This document shows, piece after piece, positions 7,842 to 17,339 of a DNA stretch of 64,000 bases. A program made the position numbers and the translations under genes. Origin of the DNA: a bacterium (GTDB lineage: Bacteria; Elusimicrobiota; Elusimicrobia; Elusimicrobiales; UBA9959). The DNA lies in the NCBI GenBank assembly GCA_021789695.1, contig JAJYJH010000001.1, forward strand, positions 124,001 through 188,000. The letters are read 5' to 3'. Below the pieces are notes generated by a model. That model was given only the letters and a program-made list of their open reading frames with translations, was not told the origin of the DNA and searched no databases. Positions within the stretch are counted from its first letter, which is position 1; each line of letters opens with the position of its first letter.

Positions 7842-9116
7842 TCAGGCCGCAGCGCCGCGCGCCGCGCCGGACGCGGCCGAGGCGAAGCGGGCCAGGTCCT
7901 GCTCCGAATGCGCCAGCGAGACGAAGGCGGTCTCGAACTGGGAAGGCGGCAGGTAAAAGTTATTTCCGAGCATGGTGTGGAACCACCTGCGGAACTTCGC
8001 TGCGCCGCACTCCCTGACCTCCGCGTAATCGCGCGGGGCCTGATCCCGGAAGAAAAGGCAGAACATGGAACCGGCTGAAACGAACGAGACGCCCGGGATA
8101 TCGCCGAGGGATTTTCCCAGGACACGCGCTCCCTCTGCCAGCCTGACGTAGACGCCCGGCTTCGAGAGTTCCTCCAGGGCCGCCAGGCCCGCCGCCATCG
8201 CGAGAGGATTGCCTGAAAGAGTCCCTGCCTGGTAGACGGGCCCGTCCGGGGCCAGCAGTGCCATTATGTCCCTCCTGCCGCCGAAGGCCGCAGCAGGCAG
8301 GCCTCCGCCTATGATCTTGCCCAGGCAGGTGAGGTCGGGCCTTATCCCGAAATATTCCTGCGCGCCGCCGTATGAGAGGCGGAAGCCGGTTATCACCTCG
8401 TCGAAAATCAGCAGGGCGCCGTGCTTTTGGGTCAGACCGCGGAGCCTCGCCAGCCAGGCGCGGTCCGGGAGGACCAGGCCCATGTTGGCGGCCACCGGCT
8501 CTATAAGGACGCAGGCCAGCCTGTCTCCGTGCCTCTTCATCGTCCGCTCGAGCGCGGGCAGGTCGTTGTACGGGACGGAGAGGGTGTTCCTGGCCACGTC
8601 GCGCGGCACGCCTTTGCTCGAGGCGTCCACTATGCCGGTCACTCCGGAGCCGGCCTTGACCAGCAGGCCGTCTGAATGGCCGTGGTAGCACCCGTCGAAC
8701 TTGAGCACCAGGTCCCTGCTGGTAAAGCCCCGCGCCAACCGTACAGCGCTCATCACGGCCTCGGTGCCGGAACTGACGAAACGCACGCGCTCCATGGTGG
8801 GGACGGCCTTCCGGACGGCCTCGGCCAGGTCCGTCTCGGCCTCGGTCGGGCAGCCGTAGCTGGTGCCACGGCCCGCGGCCTCGCGCACGGCTTTCACAAC
8901 CGCTGGGTGCGCGTGGCCAAGTATCAGCGCGCCCCAGGAATTGCAGAAGTCCACGTAGGAGTTGCCGTCCAGGTCGGTGATGCGGCAGCCCGTGGCCTTC
9001 TTTATGAAGATCGGTTTTCCGCCCACCTCGCCGAAGGCCCTCACCGGGCTGTCCACTCCTCCCGCCAGAGCCTTGCGCGCCCTGGCGCGCGCCTTGAGCG
9101 AATTGTCCAGTTTCAT
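7842..9116 (-). CDS. hemL: Glutamate-1-semialdehyde 2,1-aminomutase
   Basis: HemL is a PLP enzyme that turns glutamate-1-semialdehyde into 5-aminolevulinate, step two of the C5 pathway begun by HemA. The 424-residue protein has the PLP Lys at about residue 267 ([17 protein letters not shown]), the FDEVITGFR motif (about 238-246) and the family's [11 protein letters not shown] start. The ATG at 9116 overlaps the hemB stop as ATGA and has GGAGGGGG in front. It is the last gene of the heme operon; the C-terminus is Ala-rich. Confidence 0.96.
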   Translation of the reverse strand: MKLDNSLKARARARKALAGGVDSPVRAFGEVGGKPIFIKKATGCRITDLDGNSYVDFCNSWGALILGHAHPAVVKAVREAAGRGTSYGCPTEAETDLAEAVRKAVPTMERVRFVSSGTEAVMSAVRLARGFTSRDLVLKFDGCYHGHSDGLLVKAGSGVTGIVDASSKGVPRDVARNTLSVPYNDLPALERTMKRHGDRLACVLIEPVAANMGLVLPDRAWLARLRGLTQKHGALLIFDEVITGFRLSYGGAQEYFGIRPDLTCLGKIIGGGLPAAAFGGRRDIMALLAPDGPVYQAGTLSGNPLAMAAGLAALEELSKPGVYVRLAEGARVLGKSLGDIPGVSFVSAGSMFCLFFRDQAPRDYAEVRECGAAKFRRWFHTMLGNNFYLPPSQFETAFVSLAHSEQDLARFASAASGAARGAAA

Positions 9117-10090
9117 TCCCCCTCCAGCAGGCGGGCGGCTTCCAGGGCAAAGTAGGTTATGATGATGTCCGCGCCTGCCCGCTTAATCGCGAGCAGAGTC
9201 TCCATCATTACCTTCTCCCCGTCGACGAGGCCCCGCGCCGCCGCGGTCTTTATCATCGAGTATTCGCCGCTGACGTTGTAGGCCGCCACAGGTACCGGGC
9301 TCGCGTCCCGGACGGCGCGGATGATGTCGAGATAGGCTAACGCCGGTTTCACCATCACGATGTCGGCCCCCTCCTGCGCGTCAATCAGTGCCTCGCGCAC
9401 CGCTTCGCGGGCGTTAGCCGGGTCCATCTGGTAGGTTTTCCGGTCGCCGTTCTTTGGGGCGCAGTCCGCCGCTTCGCGGAACGGGCCGTAGAACGCGGAG
9501 GCGTATTTGGCCGAATAGGCCATGATGGCAGTGTCGCCGAGGCCGCCTCCGTCCAGCGCCTTCCTGATGGCCGCCACCCGCCCGTCCATCATGTCCGACG
9601 GCGCCACGATATCCGCTCCTGCCTCGGCGTGGCTGAGCGCAGTCTTGGCCAGCAGCTCCAGCGTGGCGTCGTTGTCCACCTTGCCTCCCCTCAGCACGCC
9701 GCAGTGGCCGCTCTCGGTGTAGGCGCATAGGCAGACGTCAGTTATTACCGTCAGCTCCGGCGCTAGGTCTTTTATCCGGCGCACCGCGGTCTGCACGGCG
9801 CCGTCCTTCTTCCAGGCCGAGCTGCCGCGCTCGTCCTTGACTTCGTTGACGCCGAACAGCAGGACGGCCGGTATCCCTAGCTTCGCCGCCAGTTTTACCT
9901 CTCCGTCGATCATGTCCGGGGAGCAGCGGCTGACGCCAGGCATGGCCTCTATCTCCAGCTTCGTTGCGCTGCCGGGCAGAACAAACATCGGATAGACGAA
10001 GTTGCCGGGGCTCAGGCGCGTTTCGCGCACGAGCGTCCTGACGCTTTCCGAAGAGCGCAGTCTCCTCGGTCTTATTTCCGGGAATCCCAT
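9113..10090 (-). CDS. hemB: Delta-aminolevulinic acid dehydratase (porphobilinogen synthase)
   Basis: HemB joins two 5-aminolevulinates into porphobilinogen. The 325-residue protein has both Schiff-base lysines (K195 in [14 protein letters not shown] and K248 in [12 protein letters not shown]). The metal segment [14 protein letters not shown] keeps three Cys (120, 122, 130), so this is a zinc-type enzyme. It overlaps hemD by 19 bp and has GGGGAGG before its ATG. Confidence 0.97.
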   Translation of the reverse strand: MGFPEIRPRRLRSSESVRTLVRETRLSPGNFVYPMFVLPGSATKLEIEAMPGVSRCSPDMIDGEVKLAAKLGIPAVLLFGVNEVKDERGSSAWKKDGAVQTAVRRIKDLAPELTVITDVCLCAYTESGHCGVLRGGKVDNDATLELLAKTALSHAEAGADIVAPSDMMDGRVAAIRKALDGGGLGDTAIMAYSAKYASAFYGPFREAADCAPKNGDRKTYQMDPANAREAVREALIDAQEGADIVMVKPALAYLDIIRAVRDASPVPVAAYNVSGEYSMIKTAAARGLVDGEKVMMETLLAIKRAGADIIITYFALEAARLLEGE

Positions 10091-10872
10091 TTTTCCTCCC
10101 CGCCGCCTCGGCGGCAGAAACAGAACTTCTTTAAGGCTTCAATCAGCCCGGCTATCGTCTGGACCGACGGTACTACGGCCGGATTCGCGCCCGCCTTCCT
10201 CATCTCCGCCGCGGTCACGCGGCCTATGGCCGCCAGACGGGAGGCGGCCAGAAGGTTCGGCGCGTCCCCGCCCAATATCTTACCAAAAGCGCGAAAAGAT
10301 GAGGGGCTGGTGAAAGTTATAAAGTCGTAGGGCCCGCCGGAGAGGAATTCCCGTACCCCGGCGCGCGGCGTCCTCGCCGGCACGGTGGAATAGACCGCTA
10401 GGCGGTCCGCGTCGACTCCGGCGCGCTCGAGCGCGCCGCGCAGTTCCGCCCCGCCCTTTTCCGGAGAGACCAGCAGCGCCCTGGCGCGCCGGTCCCGAAG
10501 GCATCTCTTGAATTCTCCGGGGAAGGCGAGCGAGTCGAAGATACGCGGGATGAAGTCCGGCTTCAGGCCCAGCTTCTCCAGGACCTTGCCCGTTTCCGTC
10601 CCGATTGCCGCTATGCGCTTTCCGGAGAAAAAGCTTTTGCCAGCCTCTTTTACGAAAAGACGCGCGCCGTAGCCGCTGGCGAAGATTACCCAGTCGAAGC
10701 TCTCCTGCGGGACTCTGAAGCGTCGCGGCTTTATCTCTATCGTGCCGAAGCGCACAGGCCTGAAACCGGCGCGGCGAAGGAGGACAGAGGCCTTGGCAGA
10801 GACCGCCGGAGTGCCGGTGAGCACTACGGACGGGCGGTGGACGCGCGCTTTACCTTTTGGCGCGGAGTTCAT
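10072..10872 (-). CDS. hemD: Uroporphyrinogen-III synthase
   Basis: HemD cyclises hydroxymethylbilane with inversion of ring D. This is a poorly conserved family; the 266-residue protein shows the two-lobe pattern, with [13 protein letters not shown] in lobe 1 and [12 protein letters not shown] in lobe 2, plus [15 protein letters not shown] and a C-terminal TIAGLIEAL helix. It overlaps hemC by 23 bp and hemB by 19 bp, which strongly supports the call. Two Cys and a basic run at the very C-terminus fall in the hemB overlap. Confidence 0.88.
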   Translation of the reverse strand: MNSAPKGKARVHRPSVVLTGTPAVSAKASVLLRRAGFRPVRFGTIEIKPRRFRVPQESFDWVIFASGYGARLFVKEAGKSFFSGKRIAAIGTETGKVLEKLGLKPDFIPRIFDSLAFPGEFKRCLRDRRARALLVSPEKGGAELRGALERAGVDADRLAVYSTVPARTPRAGVREFLSGGPYDFITFTSPSSFRAFGKILGGDAPNLLAASRLAAIGRVTAAEMRKAGANPAVVPSVQTIAGLIEALKKFCFCRRGGGEEKWDSRK

Positions 10873-11770
10873 CGAGCACCGTCCTCCCCCCCGCGTCCAG
10901 CAGTTTCCCCGCCAGCGCGGCCGCGCCTTCGGTGTCGCCGGAGGCCAGCAGCGCGCTTCCCCTGTGGACGCGCCGGCCTTCCCTGTCGCCTATGTAGCCG
11001 TGCAGCGCGAAACCGCCAGGCCGCGGCAGGCAGAGGGCGCCGACGGGCAGCGAACAGCCGCCCCCGGTCTCTGCGAGGAAAGCCGTCTCAAGACGGTAAC
11101 TCTCTCTGGAGGCCGCGTCGTCCAGGCGCGCCAGCGGCGCGCCGGGCTCACCGGTGCCGTCGCGTGTCTCTAAAGCGATAATGCCCTGGCCGGGGGCCGG
11201 CGTAAAAAGCTCCGGCGGCAGGCGCTCGACGATGGCAGCGGCCATGCCCAGGCGGGACAAGCCGGCCGCGGCTATGACGATGCCGTCAAGCCCTTCCGTG
11301 CGCAGCTTTGCCACTCGTGACTCTACATTGCCGCGCAGCGGCGCGGCCGACAGGTCGGGACGCAGCGCGCGCAGCTGGCTTTCGCGGCGCAGGCTCCCGG
11401 CGCCTATCCTGCCCCCGGCCGGGACGCTCGCGAGGTCCGCGTATCTGGCGGAGACGAAGGCGTCGCCAGGCCATTCCCGTTCGAGGCAGGCGGCCAGCCG
11501 GAGCCCGGCCGGCGTCCGGAGCGGCATGTCTTTTAGCGAGTGGACGGCCGCGTCTATCTCGTCTTCGAGCAGGGCCTTCTCCAGCTCCTTCACGAAGACG
11601 CCGGTGCCACCCAGCTCGTGCAGCGGCTTGCCTGTCACCACGTCGCCCTTAGTGCGTATGATGACTATTGCGGTCTCCGCGCCCGGGGAGGCGGCCTTTA
11701 TCAGGGCTTCTACCTTGCGGGCTTGCCAAAGCGCCAGCGCGCTGCCCCTGGTGCCGAGCCGTATCTTCAT
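10850..11770 (-). CDS. hemC: Porphobilinogen deaminase (hydroxymethylbilane synthase)
   Basis: HemC polymerises four porphobilinogens on a dipyrromethane cofactor. The 306-residue protein begins MKIRLGTRGSALALWQA, has VHSLKDMP (Asp for catalysis) at about 76-83, the Arg pair in GAGSLRRESQL and the cofactor Cys at about 239 (TGGGCSLPVGA). I take the ATG at 11770 because GGAGG lies 8 nt before it; a GTG at 11776, overlapping the hemY stop, is the alternative. Confidence 0.97.
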   Translation of the reverse strand: MKIRLGTRGSALALWQARKVEALIKAASPGAETAIVIIRTKGDVVTGKPLHELGGTGVFVKELEKALLEDEIDAAVHSLKDMPLRTPAGLRLAACLEREWPGDAFVSARYADLASVPAGGRIGAGSLRRESQLRALRPDLSAAPLRGNVESRVAKLRTEGLDGIVIAAAGLSRLGMAAAIVERLPPELFTPAPGQGIIALETRDGTGEPGAPLARLDDAASRESYRLETAFLAETGGGCSLPVGALCLPRPGGFALHGYIGDREGRRVHRGSALLASGDTEGAAALAGKLLDAGGRTVLDELRAKR

Positions 11771-11772
11771 GC

Positions 11773-13122
11773 TCACTCCCTCCCCGCAAGGTATCCCGCG
11801 GCCAGCGCCGCGGCCTCGGCGCCGCGCTTCGTGCAGTCGTTTACGCCGACCCCGTAGAAGGCGTTCCCGGCTAGAAAAAGGCCTTTCTCGGCGGCCAGCG
11901 TCCTTTCGGCGGCTTCTCGTTCCGCCGGGAAGCCTACCGGGTACTGCGGTATGGCCGCGCGGTGCCTGGCCAGCCTGGTAAATTCCGGCGCGGTTTTTAT
12001 CCCAAGCGCCGCCTCAAGCGCTTTGCCGGAGTCCCCGGCGACGTCGGTCTCCGGGCGGTCCGCCGCGCCCGGATCCATGACGCCGCCGGACATGACGGTG
12101 ACGAGGCGCCGGCCGTCCGGGGCCCGGCCGGCGAAGATATTGGACGAGAACACGGCTCCGAGCGCCCGCAGGCCAGCCTGCCGGGTGGCCAGGAAGCCGA
12201 AACCGTCCGGGGCCCCCGCGGTTCCGGAGGTGTCGAAGCCCGCGTAGAAGACGTTTATCGGAGCGTAGCCGATTCTTCCGCAGAGGCCGGACAGGGGCGG
12301 GAAGAGGGTCTTGAGATTGTAGGCCGGAACGGCGAAAACTACGGCGTCGGCCTCCCAGGTCCCCCCTCCCAAGGCCAGTTCCCAGCGGGCGCCTCTTCTG
12401 CGCAGAACGCTGACGGTAGCGTTCTTCTCTATGCCCGAAGGCAGGGCGGCCTCCAGGGCCGTTACAAGGCGTTCCATGCCCCCGGCGAACGATGTCAACT
12501 TTCCCGGCGGCCCCCCTCCGCGGCCGATCCTGGCCATGGCCGCCAGCAGGCTGCCGTACTCACGTTCTAACTGCCGCATCCTAGGGAATGCGGCCATGAT
12601 GCTGAGCGCGTCCGGGTCGCCGGCATAGATGCCGCTGACCATCGGGCCTATCAGCTTTTCCAGCGCTTCGCTCCCCAGCCTGCGCCTGACGAAAGAGGCC
12701 ACTGATTCGTCCCCGTAGTCGCGTCTCGCGCGGACGAAGAATTCCAGCGCCATGCGCAGCTTTCCCGCAGGAGAAACCAGACCGCCGGCCAGGAATTCCT
12801 GCGGCCTGGAGGGAACCGGGTGGAGCTTCCCGCCGGTATAGATGTAGCGCCTGGCGGCCGGCGCGGCGGTGGCGATTAGTTCTCCCGAGAGGCGCAGGTC
12901 CTCCGCCAGCTCCAGCGTGGACGGCTTGCTGTCCAGAAAACCGTTCGGACCGCTCTCCAGCAGATAACCCTCCTCTCTGCGGCTGGAGATTGTGCCGCCG
13001 GCGCGTTCCTTCTTTTCGAAGACGCGCAACTCCAGGCTGAAGCCGCGCTTGCGTGTCTCCTTCAGCAGACCAAAGGCGGCCGAGAGGCCCGAGAGCCCGG
13101 CTCCAATTACGGCCGCCCTCAC
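11773..13122 (-). CDS. hemY: HemY-type protoporphyrinogen/coproporphyrinogen III oxidase
   Basis: This FAD oxidase removes six electrons from a porphyrinogen. The 449-residue protein starts VRAAVIGAGLSGLSAA (FAD-binding GxGxxG), has RAGGTISSRREEGYLLESGPNGFL and ends with the flavin-binding GLFLAGNAFYGVGVNDC. Sequence alone does not say whether the substrate is protoporphyrinogen IX or coproporphyrinogen III (CgoX). The absence of hemN/hemF here and the adjacent radical SAM gene make the second worth considering. The start is a GTG at 13122 overlapping the hemH stop as GTGA, with GGGAGG upstream; the longer open frame lies inside hemH. Confidence 0.9.
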   Translation of the reverse strand: MRAAVIGAGLSGLSAAFGLLKETRKRGFSLELRVFEKKERAGGTISSRREEGYLLESGPNGFLDSKPSTLELAEDLRLSGELIATAAPAARRYIYTGGKLHPVPSRPQEFLAGGLVSPAGKLRMALEFFVRARRDYGDESVASFVRRRLGSEALEKLIGPMVSGIYAGDPDALSIMAAFPRMRQLEREYGSLLAAMARIGRGGGPPGKLTSFAGGMERLVTALEAALPSGIEKNATVSVLRRRGARWELALGGGTWEADAVVFAVPAYNLKTLFPPLSGLCGRIGYAPINVFYAGFDTSGTAGAPDGFGFLATRQAGLRALGAVFSSNIFAGRAPDGRRLVTVMSGGVMDPGAADRPETDVAGDSGKALEAALGIKTAPEFTRLARHRAAIPQYPVGFPAEREAAERTLAAEKGLFLAGNAFYGVGVNDCTKRGAEAAALAAGYLAGRE

Positions 13123-13991
13123 AGCAGCCTCCCGCGGACCAGTTCCGCCAAAGCCGCGGCGAAGTCGTTCCCGTCGTTGGGAGAAGCCGCGCGTGCGAAA
13201 TAGCCGAAGCCCAGTTCCCGCGCTCGGTTGCCGAGCGCGACGTCTATGTCGTAGAGGGTCTCCACGTTGTCGAGAGGCAGGCTCAGGTACTGCGCCGCTA
13301 TCCCCTTCGCGCTTTTCATCGCGGCGAGCTCGTCGTAAGCCTGCGGCCCGGTCCATTCGGCGGGACCCGCCTTGCCGATATAGGCCAGCCGCGCCTCCCA
13401 GCCCGGGAAACGGGAAGCCATCGCTTTAAAAGTCTCCTGCACCTGCCCGACGTAAATGTCGTCTGCCGCGGCCGAGAGCGGCAGGCCGTGTGCGAGGAAA
13501 AGCAGCGCTGTGTCGCCGGGGCCGCGGCCTTTAAGCACGGCGCGCAGCCTGGCCTCGAGGCAGTTCAGGAAGGCCGGCTCCAGGTGCCAGGAGCCCAGGA
13601 CCTTCGCGCCGGGCAGACGCCGCTCTATCGCGCCGGCCAGCACTTTGGAATATTGCGGGTATAGCGGCAGAACCAGCAAGCCGACGCCAGAGGCGGGCAA
13701 GCCGGGGTGCGCGTGCGTGTAGACAGCTCTTACCTCCACTCCCGGATCGCTGAGGACGGCTGAGAGCCTGGCCGCCAGCGCGCGCGTCAGGCCTGGCAGG
13801 GGCGAGGCGCCTCCTATGCATCCGTAGTGCCGGCGGGCCTCCGGCAGCCGCAGGCGCGCCAGCAGGCGGCCGGTCAACGGCCGCAGAGGCAGCTTCACCA
13901 GGTCCCGGTCGAGAAATATGCTTTTTAGGAAGTCCGGAAGCTGTTCGGGGCTTTCCGGGCCGCCCATGTGGGCGAGCAGCAGCGTCCTCAT
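13119..13991 (-). CDS. hemH: Ferrochelatase (proto- or coproporphyrin)
   Basis: HemH inserts ferrous iron into a porphyrin. The 290-residue protein is short for the family. The catalytic His is H168 (FLAHGLPLS) and the conserved Glu is E244 (DNVETLYDID). The N-terminus LLLAHMGGPESPEQLPDFL matches the family. Four-bp overlaps join it to hemE upstream and hemY downstream. If HemY here makes coproporphyrin III, this enzyme would be a coproporphyrin ferrochelatase (CpfC); the sequence as read does not decide. Confidence 0.92.
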   Translation of the reverse strand: MRTLLLAHMGGPESPEQLPDFLKSIFLDRDLVKLPLRPLTGRLLARLRLPEARRHYGCIGGASPLPGLTRALAARLSAVLSDPGVEVRAVYTHAHPGLPASGVGLLVLPLYPQYSKVLAGAIERRLPGAKVLGSWHLEPAFLNCLEARLRAVLKGRGPGDTALLFLAHGLPLSAAADDIYVGQVQETFKAMASRFPGWEARLAYIGKAGPAEWTGPQAYDELAAMKSAKGIAAQYLSLPLDNVETLYDIDVALGNRARELGFGYFARAASPNDGNDFAAALAELVRGRLL

Positions 13992-15004
13992 CTCAGGCCG
14001 CCCATATGCGCGCGGTCCGCGGCGAACCGCACGTTCTCCACCGGCGTTTCCGGCAGTATCCCGTGGCCCAGGTTGAAGATGTGCCCCTTGAGGGCGCGGC
14101 CCTCCTTCATTATCCTGTCCACCTCGGCCGCGATCAGCTTTTGCGGTCCCAGCAGCACCCTCGGGTCCAGATTCCCCTGAAGCGCGAACCTGCCGCCCAA
14201 CTTCTCATCGTAGTCGGTGAGAGTGCGGGCCGCTCCGGCGGAGACCGCCGCGACGCCCGGCAGTCCGCGGACGCTGTCCATCAGGTGCCAGGCGTCCTTC
14301 GCGAAATAAATCACCTTCGCGCCTTCGGCCGAGAGCGCTTCGGCTATGCGTCCTATCCGCGGAGCGACCGAGGCGGCGTAGACCTGCGTGTCGAGGTTGC
14401 CTGCCCAGGTGTCGAAGAGCTGGAAGACCCTGGCCCCCGCCCTGACCTGCGCGAGCGAGTAGTTCCTGATGACGTCCTCGAGCATCCCCAGCAGCGCCTC
14501 GAACAGCTCCGGGGCCTTCTCCGGCAGGCCGGCGGAAGGCGAATCTGCGCCGGCCTTCATGCCGTCGGCGATGTAGGTCAGCAGCGTGTAAGGCGCGGCG
14601 GAGAAACCTATCAGGTCCTTGCCTGGCGGCAGTTGCGAAAGCGCCGCTCTCACGGCCCCGGCCGTGGCCGGGTATTCCTCCGGGACTGGCACGTGCAGCG
14701 CCCGCAGGTCCTGGAGCGCCCTGACCGGCGGCTCCAGCAGCGGGCCCTTATCTGTGTAGGAGAGTTTCAGTCCCATCCTTTGGGCGGGTATCAGTATGTC
14801 CGAAAAGATTATGGCCGCGTCCAGGTCCAGCTCGGCCAGAGGCAGCATGGTCACCCGCGCGGCCAGTTCCGGCGTGTCGCAGAGTTCCAAAAAAGAATGC
14901 TTCTCGCGGAGCTTTCGGTAGGAGGGCAAGAAACGTCCCGCCTGCCGCATGAACCAGACCGGCGTGCGCGCTTGCGCCCTTCCCTCGAGCAGGTCCGGGA
15001 TCAT
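13988..15004 (-). CDS. hemE: Uroporphyrinogen decarboxylase
   Basis: HemE removes four carboxyl groups from uroporphyrinogen III to give coproporphyrinogen III. The 338-residue protein starts MIPDLLEGRAQARTPVW and has the signature FMRQAGRFLPSYR with the substrate-binding Arg, and the Asp region IIFSDILIPAQRMGL. The ATG at 15004 overlaps the radical SAM stop as ATGA; longer upstream ORF is rejected because it lies inside that gene. Confidence 0.96.
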   Translation of the reverse strand: MIPDLLEGRAQARTPVWFMRQAGRFLPSYRKLREKHSFLELCDTPELAARVTMLPLAELDLDAAIIFSDILIPAQRMGLKLSYTDKGPLLEPPVRALQDLRALHVPVPEEYPATAGAVRAALSQLPPGKDLIGFSAAPYTLLTYIADGMKAGADSPSAGLPEKAPELFEALLGMLEDVIRNYSLAQVRAGARVFQLFDTWAGNLDTQVYAASVAPRIGRIAEALSAEGAKVIYFAKDAWHLMDSVRGLPGVAAVSAGAARTLTDYDEKLGGRFALQGNLDPRVLLGPQKLIAAEVDRIMKEGRALKGHIFNLGHGILPETPVENVRFAADRAHMGGLR

Positions 15005-16065
15005 CGCCTGCCCACGCCGGTCCAGGCGCAGTAGGGGTCGGCCGCCAGGTGGTCTCCGTGACGGGCGAGGCTCCTGGCGCGGCAGCCGCCGCAGACGGCG
15101 CGGTATTCGCAGGCGCCGCACTGCCCTTTATTGTTCCCGCGGAAGGAGTGGAACAGCTCCGACTCCCATATCTCCCTCACGGATCTCTCAAAGACGCTGC
15201 CGCCGCTGAGCGGGAAATAACTGCATGGGTACATGGCGCCGTCGGCGTCGATGTATGCGATGCTCTGCGCGGCCACGCAGCCCTTGGCTCCGCCAGGAGA
15301 GAAGGACAGGGAGCGTATCTCCGTCCCGCCGCCCGCTTCCGCGGCCGCCTGCAGCTTGAGGCGGTAATAGGACGGCGCGCACGTAGGACGCACCAGCATC
15401 CGCTTCTCCCCGGCCTCCATGCGCAGGTGCCATTTTAGTATCCGTTCGTAGTCCTCGGGAGAGATCAACTCTCCGGAAATATCGTCCGCGCGGCCCATCG
15501 GGACGACCATGAACATATACCAGGCCTTCGCGCCCAGCTCCCGGGCCAGGCGGCAGGTGTCCTCTATCCTGTCCTGGTTGCGTTTCGTGAACGAGGAATT
15601 GACGATGAACTCCACGCCGTGAGCCTTCAGTTCTCGGACGCCCTTAAGTATCTTTTCGAAGGCTCCTTTCTGGCGGCGGAAACCGTCGTGCGTTGCAGCG
15701 TCGGGGCCGTCCAGACTGACCGAGACTATTTTGATGCCGGAGTCCTTTATCCTACGGCAGGTCTTCGCGGCCAGCAGGGTGCCGTTGGTGGCCATGGCCA
15801 TCCGGAAGCCGAGCCTGGAACCGTAGGCGGCCAGTTCAAAGATGTCGGGGCGCAGCAGCGGCTCGCCGCCGGAGAGCACGAAGACAGGCTTGGCCGCCTC
15901 GGCTATCCTGTCCATCAGCAGAAAGGCCCGCGCGGTGTCCAACGGGGCTTCCCCGCGCGCGCCGGCCGCGGAACGGCAGTGGACGCAGTCGAGATTGCAC
16001 TTGCGGGTGGTCTCCCAGGCCACCCATTTCAGCGCCGGCACGGCGTTTTCAGAGCTGACGTTCAT
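15001..16065 (-). CDS. Radical SAM/SPASM protein of the AhbC/AhbD/NirJ heme-enzyme group
   Basis: The 354-residue protein carries the radical SAM triad CNLDCVHC (C23, C27, C30) after WETTRK, the SAM-binding LSGGEPLLRPD, and a C-terminal SPASM-like cysteine set (GQCGACEYRAVCGGCRARSLA). This architecture, especially YRxVCGGCRARS, is that of AhbC, AhbD and NirJ, which decarboxylate or modify siroheme- and coproheme-type tetrapyrroles. It is embedded in the heme operon between hemA and hemE with ATGA overlaps on both sides. By context it may decarboxylate iron-coproporphyrin III to heme (AhbD role) or replace HemN. No symbol is given because this is not settled. Confidence 0.82.
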   Translation of the reverse strand: MNVSSENAVPALKWVAWETTRKCNLDCVHCRSAAGARGEAPLDTARAFLLMDRIAEAAKPVFVLSGGEPLLRPDIFELAAYGSRLGFRMAMATNGTLLAAKTCRRIKDSGIKIVSVSLDGPDAATHDGFRRQKGAFEKILKGVRELKAHGVEFIVNSSFTKRNQDRIEDTCRLARELGAKAWYMFMVVPMGRADDISGELISPEDYERILKWHLRMEAGEKRMLVRPTCAPSYYRLKLQAAAEAGGGTEIRSLSFSPGGAKGCVAAQSIAYIDADGAMYPCSYFPLSGGSVFERSVREIWESELFHSFRGNNKGQCGACEYRAVCGGCRARSLARHGDHLAADPYCAWTGVGRR

Positions 16066-17090
16066 GGCTTGGCGTGCTCCCGGAGGCCGGAGGACGTCCG
16101 GCGGGAGGAGGCGGCGTAGCGCGGGTCCCGCAGTTCTTCCTCCACCAGGTCCCTGGCGGCGCGCATTTCCGCCCGCAGCTTGCTCATGTTCTTCCTGATG
16201 CGGGTCCTGACGTCGTCTATGTTAAGTATCCTGACTCCGGGCGACGCGAGACCCGGGTGGAAGTCTCTCGGCGTGGCCAGGTCCATGATCAGCAGCGGGC
16301 GCTTCCTGCCGGCCAGAACCGCGGAGCCGGCGCCGACGATATATCCCTTGGCCGAGGTGGCGGAGAAGACAACGTCGGCCTTTTCCAGCAGGTATTCCAG
16401 CTCCTCGAAACGGGCAGCCTCCAGTCCCAGCTCGGCGGCCAGCCGCGAGGCTTTTTCGAAGGTGCGGTTCGCCACCCAGACCCGGGCAGGAGAATGTTTG
16501 ACGATATATCTGGCCGTCAGCGAATTGATCCTGCCCGCGCCTATCACCAGCACGTCCCTGCCCTTGAGGCCTGCCTTCTCCTGAGCCATCTTCACGGCCT
16601 CTTTCGCCGTAGAGGCCCCGCCGCGGGAGATTGCGGTCCGGCTCCTGACCAGCTTGCCGACGTATAGCGCGCGCTGGAAGACCCGATCCAGATATTTTCC
16701 CACGACCCCCAGTTCCTTGGCCCGCAGGTAGGCGTCCTTCACCTGTCCGAGTATCTGGTTCTCCCCTATCACGGCGGACCTGAGGCCGGCGGCCACTTCG
16801 AATAGATGTCTGAGCGCCCGGCGGCCGTGGTAGAGGTGCGAATAGCGCTCCAGCTCGGCCGCGGTGTACCCGAAGTTGTCGCAGAGAAAAGCCGTTAACT
16901 TTTTTGAGGCGGAACGGAAGTCGCTGGTCTTGACGATTATCTCCCGCCTGTTGCAGGTCAGCAGCGCGGCTTTCTCGGTGAAAGGGATCTTGGCGTAAAA
17001 GGACGCAAGGCCGGAGTCCGGGACGTCCAACTTCTCCCTGGCTTCTACCGGGCATTTCTTGTGGCTCAGGCTGAGTATCAGGATCTCCAT
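16062..17090 (-). CDS. hemA: Glutamyl-tRNA reductase, short form
   Basis: HemA reduces Glu-tRNA to glutamate-1-semialdehyde with NADPH, the first committed heme step. The catalytic Cys is C46 in LLTCNRREI. The catalytic domain continues with GENQILGQVKDAY and the NADPH domain with VLVIGAGRINSLTARY. At 342 residues it is much shorter than the usual 410-450. The spinal helix begins (RTRIRKNMSKLRAEM) but the C-terminal dimerisation domain seems missing. The ATG at 17090 has a weak Shine-Dalgarno. It heads the nine-gene operon. Confidence 0.93.
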   Translation of the reverse strand: MEILILSLSHKKCPVEAREKLDVPDSGLASFYAKIPFTEKAALLTCNRREIIVKTSDFRSASKKLTAFLCDNFGYTAAELERYSHLYHGRRALRHLFEVAAGLRSAVIGENQILGQVKDAYLRAKELGVVGKYLDRVFQRALYVGKLVRSRTAISRGGASTAKEAVKMAQEKAGLKGRDVLVIGAGRINSLTARYIVKHSPARVWVANRTFEKASRLAAELGLEAARFEELEYLLEKADVVFSATSAKGYIVGAGSAVLAGRKRPLLIMDLATPRDFHPGLASPGVRILNIDDVRTRIRKNMSKLRAEMRAARDLVEEELRDPRYAASSRRTSSGLREHAKP

Positions 17091-17168
17091 GCGTAGCACC
17101 GGAACTCGCCGGGGGAGGCGGGGGCGCTTTCCCTTTGCAGCGGCCTCCCGTTCGGATATTGTTGGGAT

Positions 17169-17174
17169 ATTATA
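17169..17174 (-). promoter_or_regulatory. Putative -10 box of the heme operon
   Basis: A TATAAT on the minus strand lies 78 nt before the hemA ATG, in an AT-rich island inside the 249-bp hemA-recO divergent gap (17091-17339). No good -35 is visible at 16-18 nt (AAATTA or GAAATT). The rest of the gap holds no gene or hairpin that I can support. Confidence 0.4.
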
Positions 17175-17326
17175 GTAAAAAATAAACTGATAATTTCCCC
17201 TAAGACCTGCCAGGCGACAGAACCAGGGGCCTTCTTTTCCCGACGTGGTCGTCCGCCTCCGCAACAGGATAAAAATAGTCCGTTTATCGCGTCTGGGGTC
17301 CGCGCCGGGAGATGGCCGGAAAGTTG

Positions 17327-17332
17327 TAGAAT
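17327..17332 (+). promoter_or_regulatory. Possible -10 box giving leaderless recO mRNA
   Basis: TAGAAT ends 7 nt before the recO ATG. No Shine-Dalgarno precedes the ATG and no clear -35 is seen, so the call rests on spacing alone. Confidence 0.3.
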
Positions 17333-17339
17333 AGCCTGG

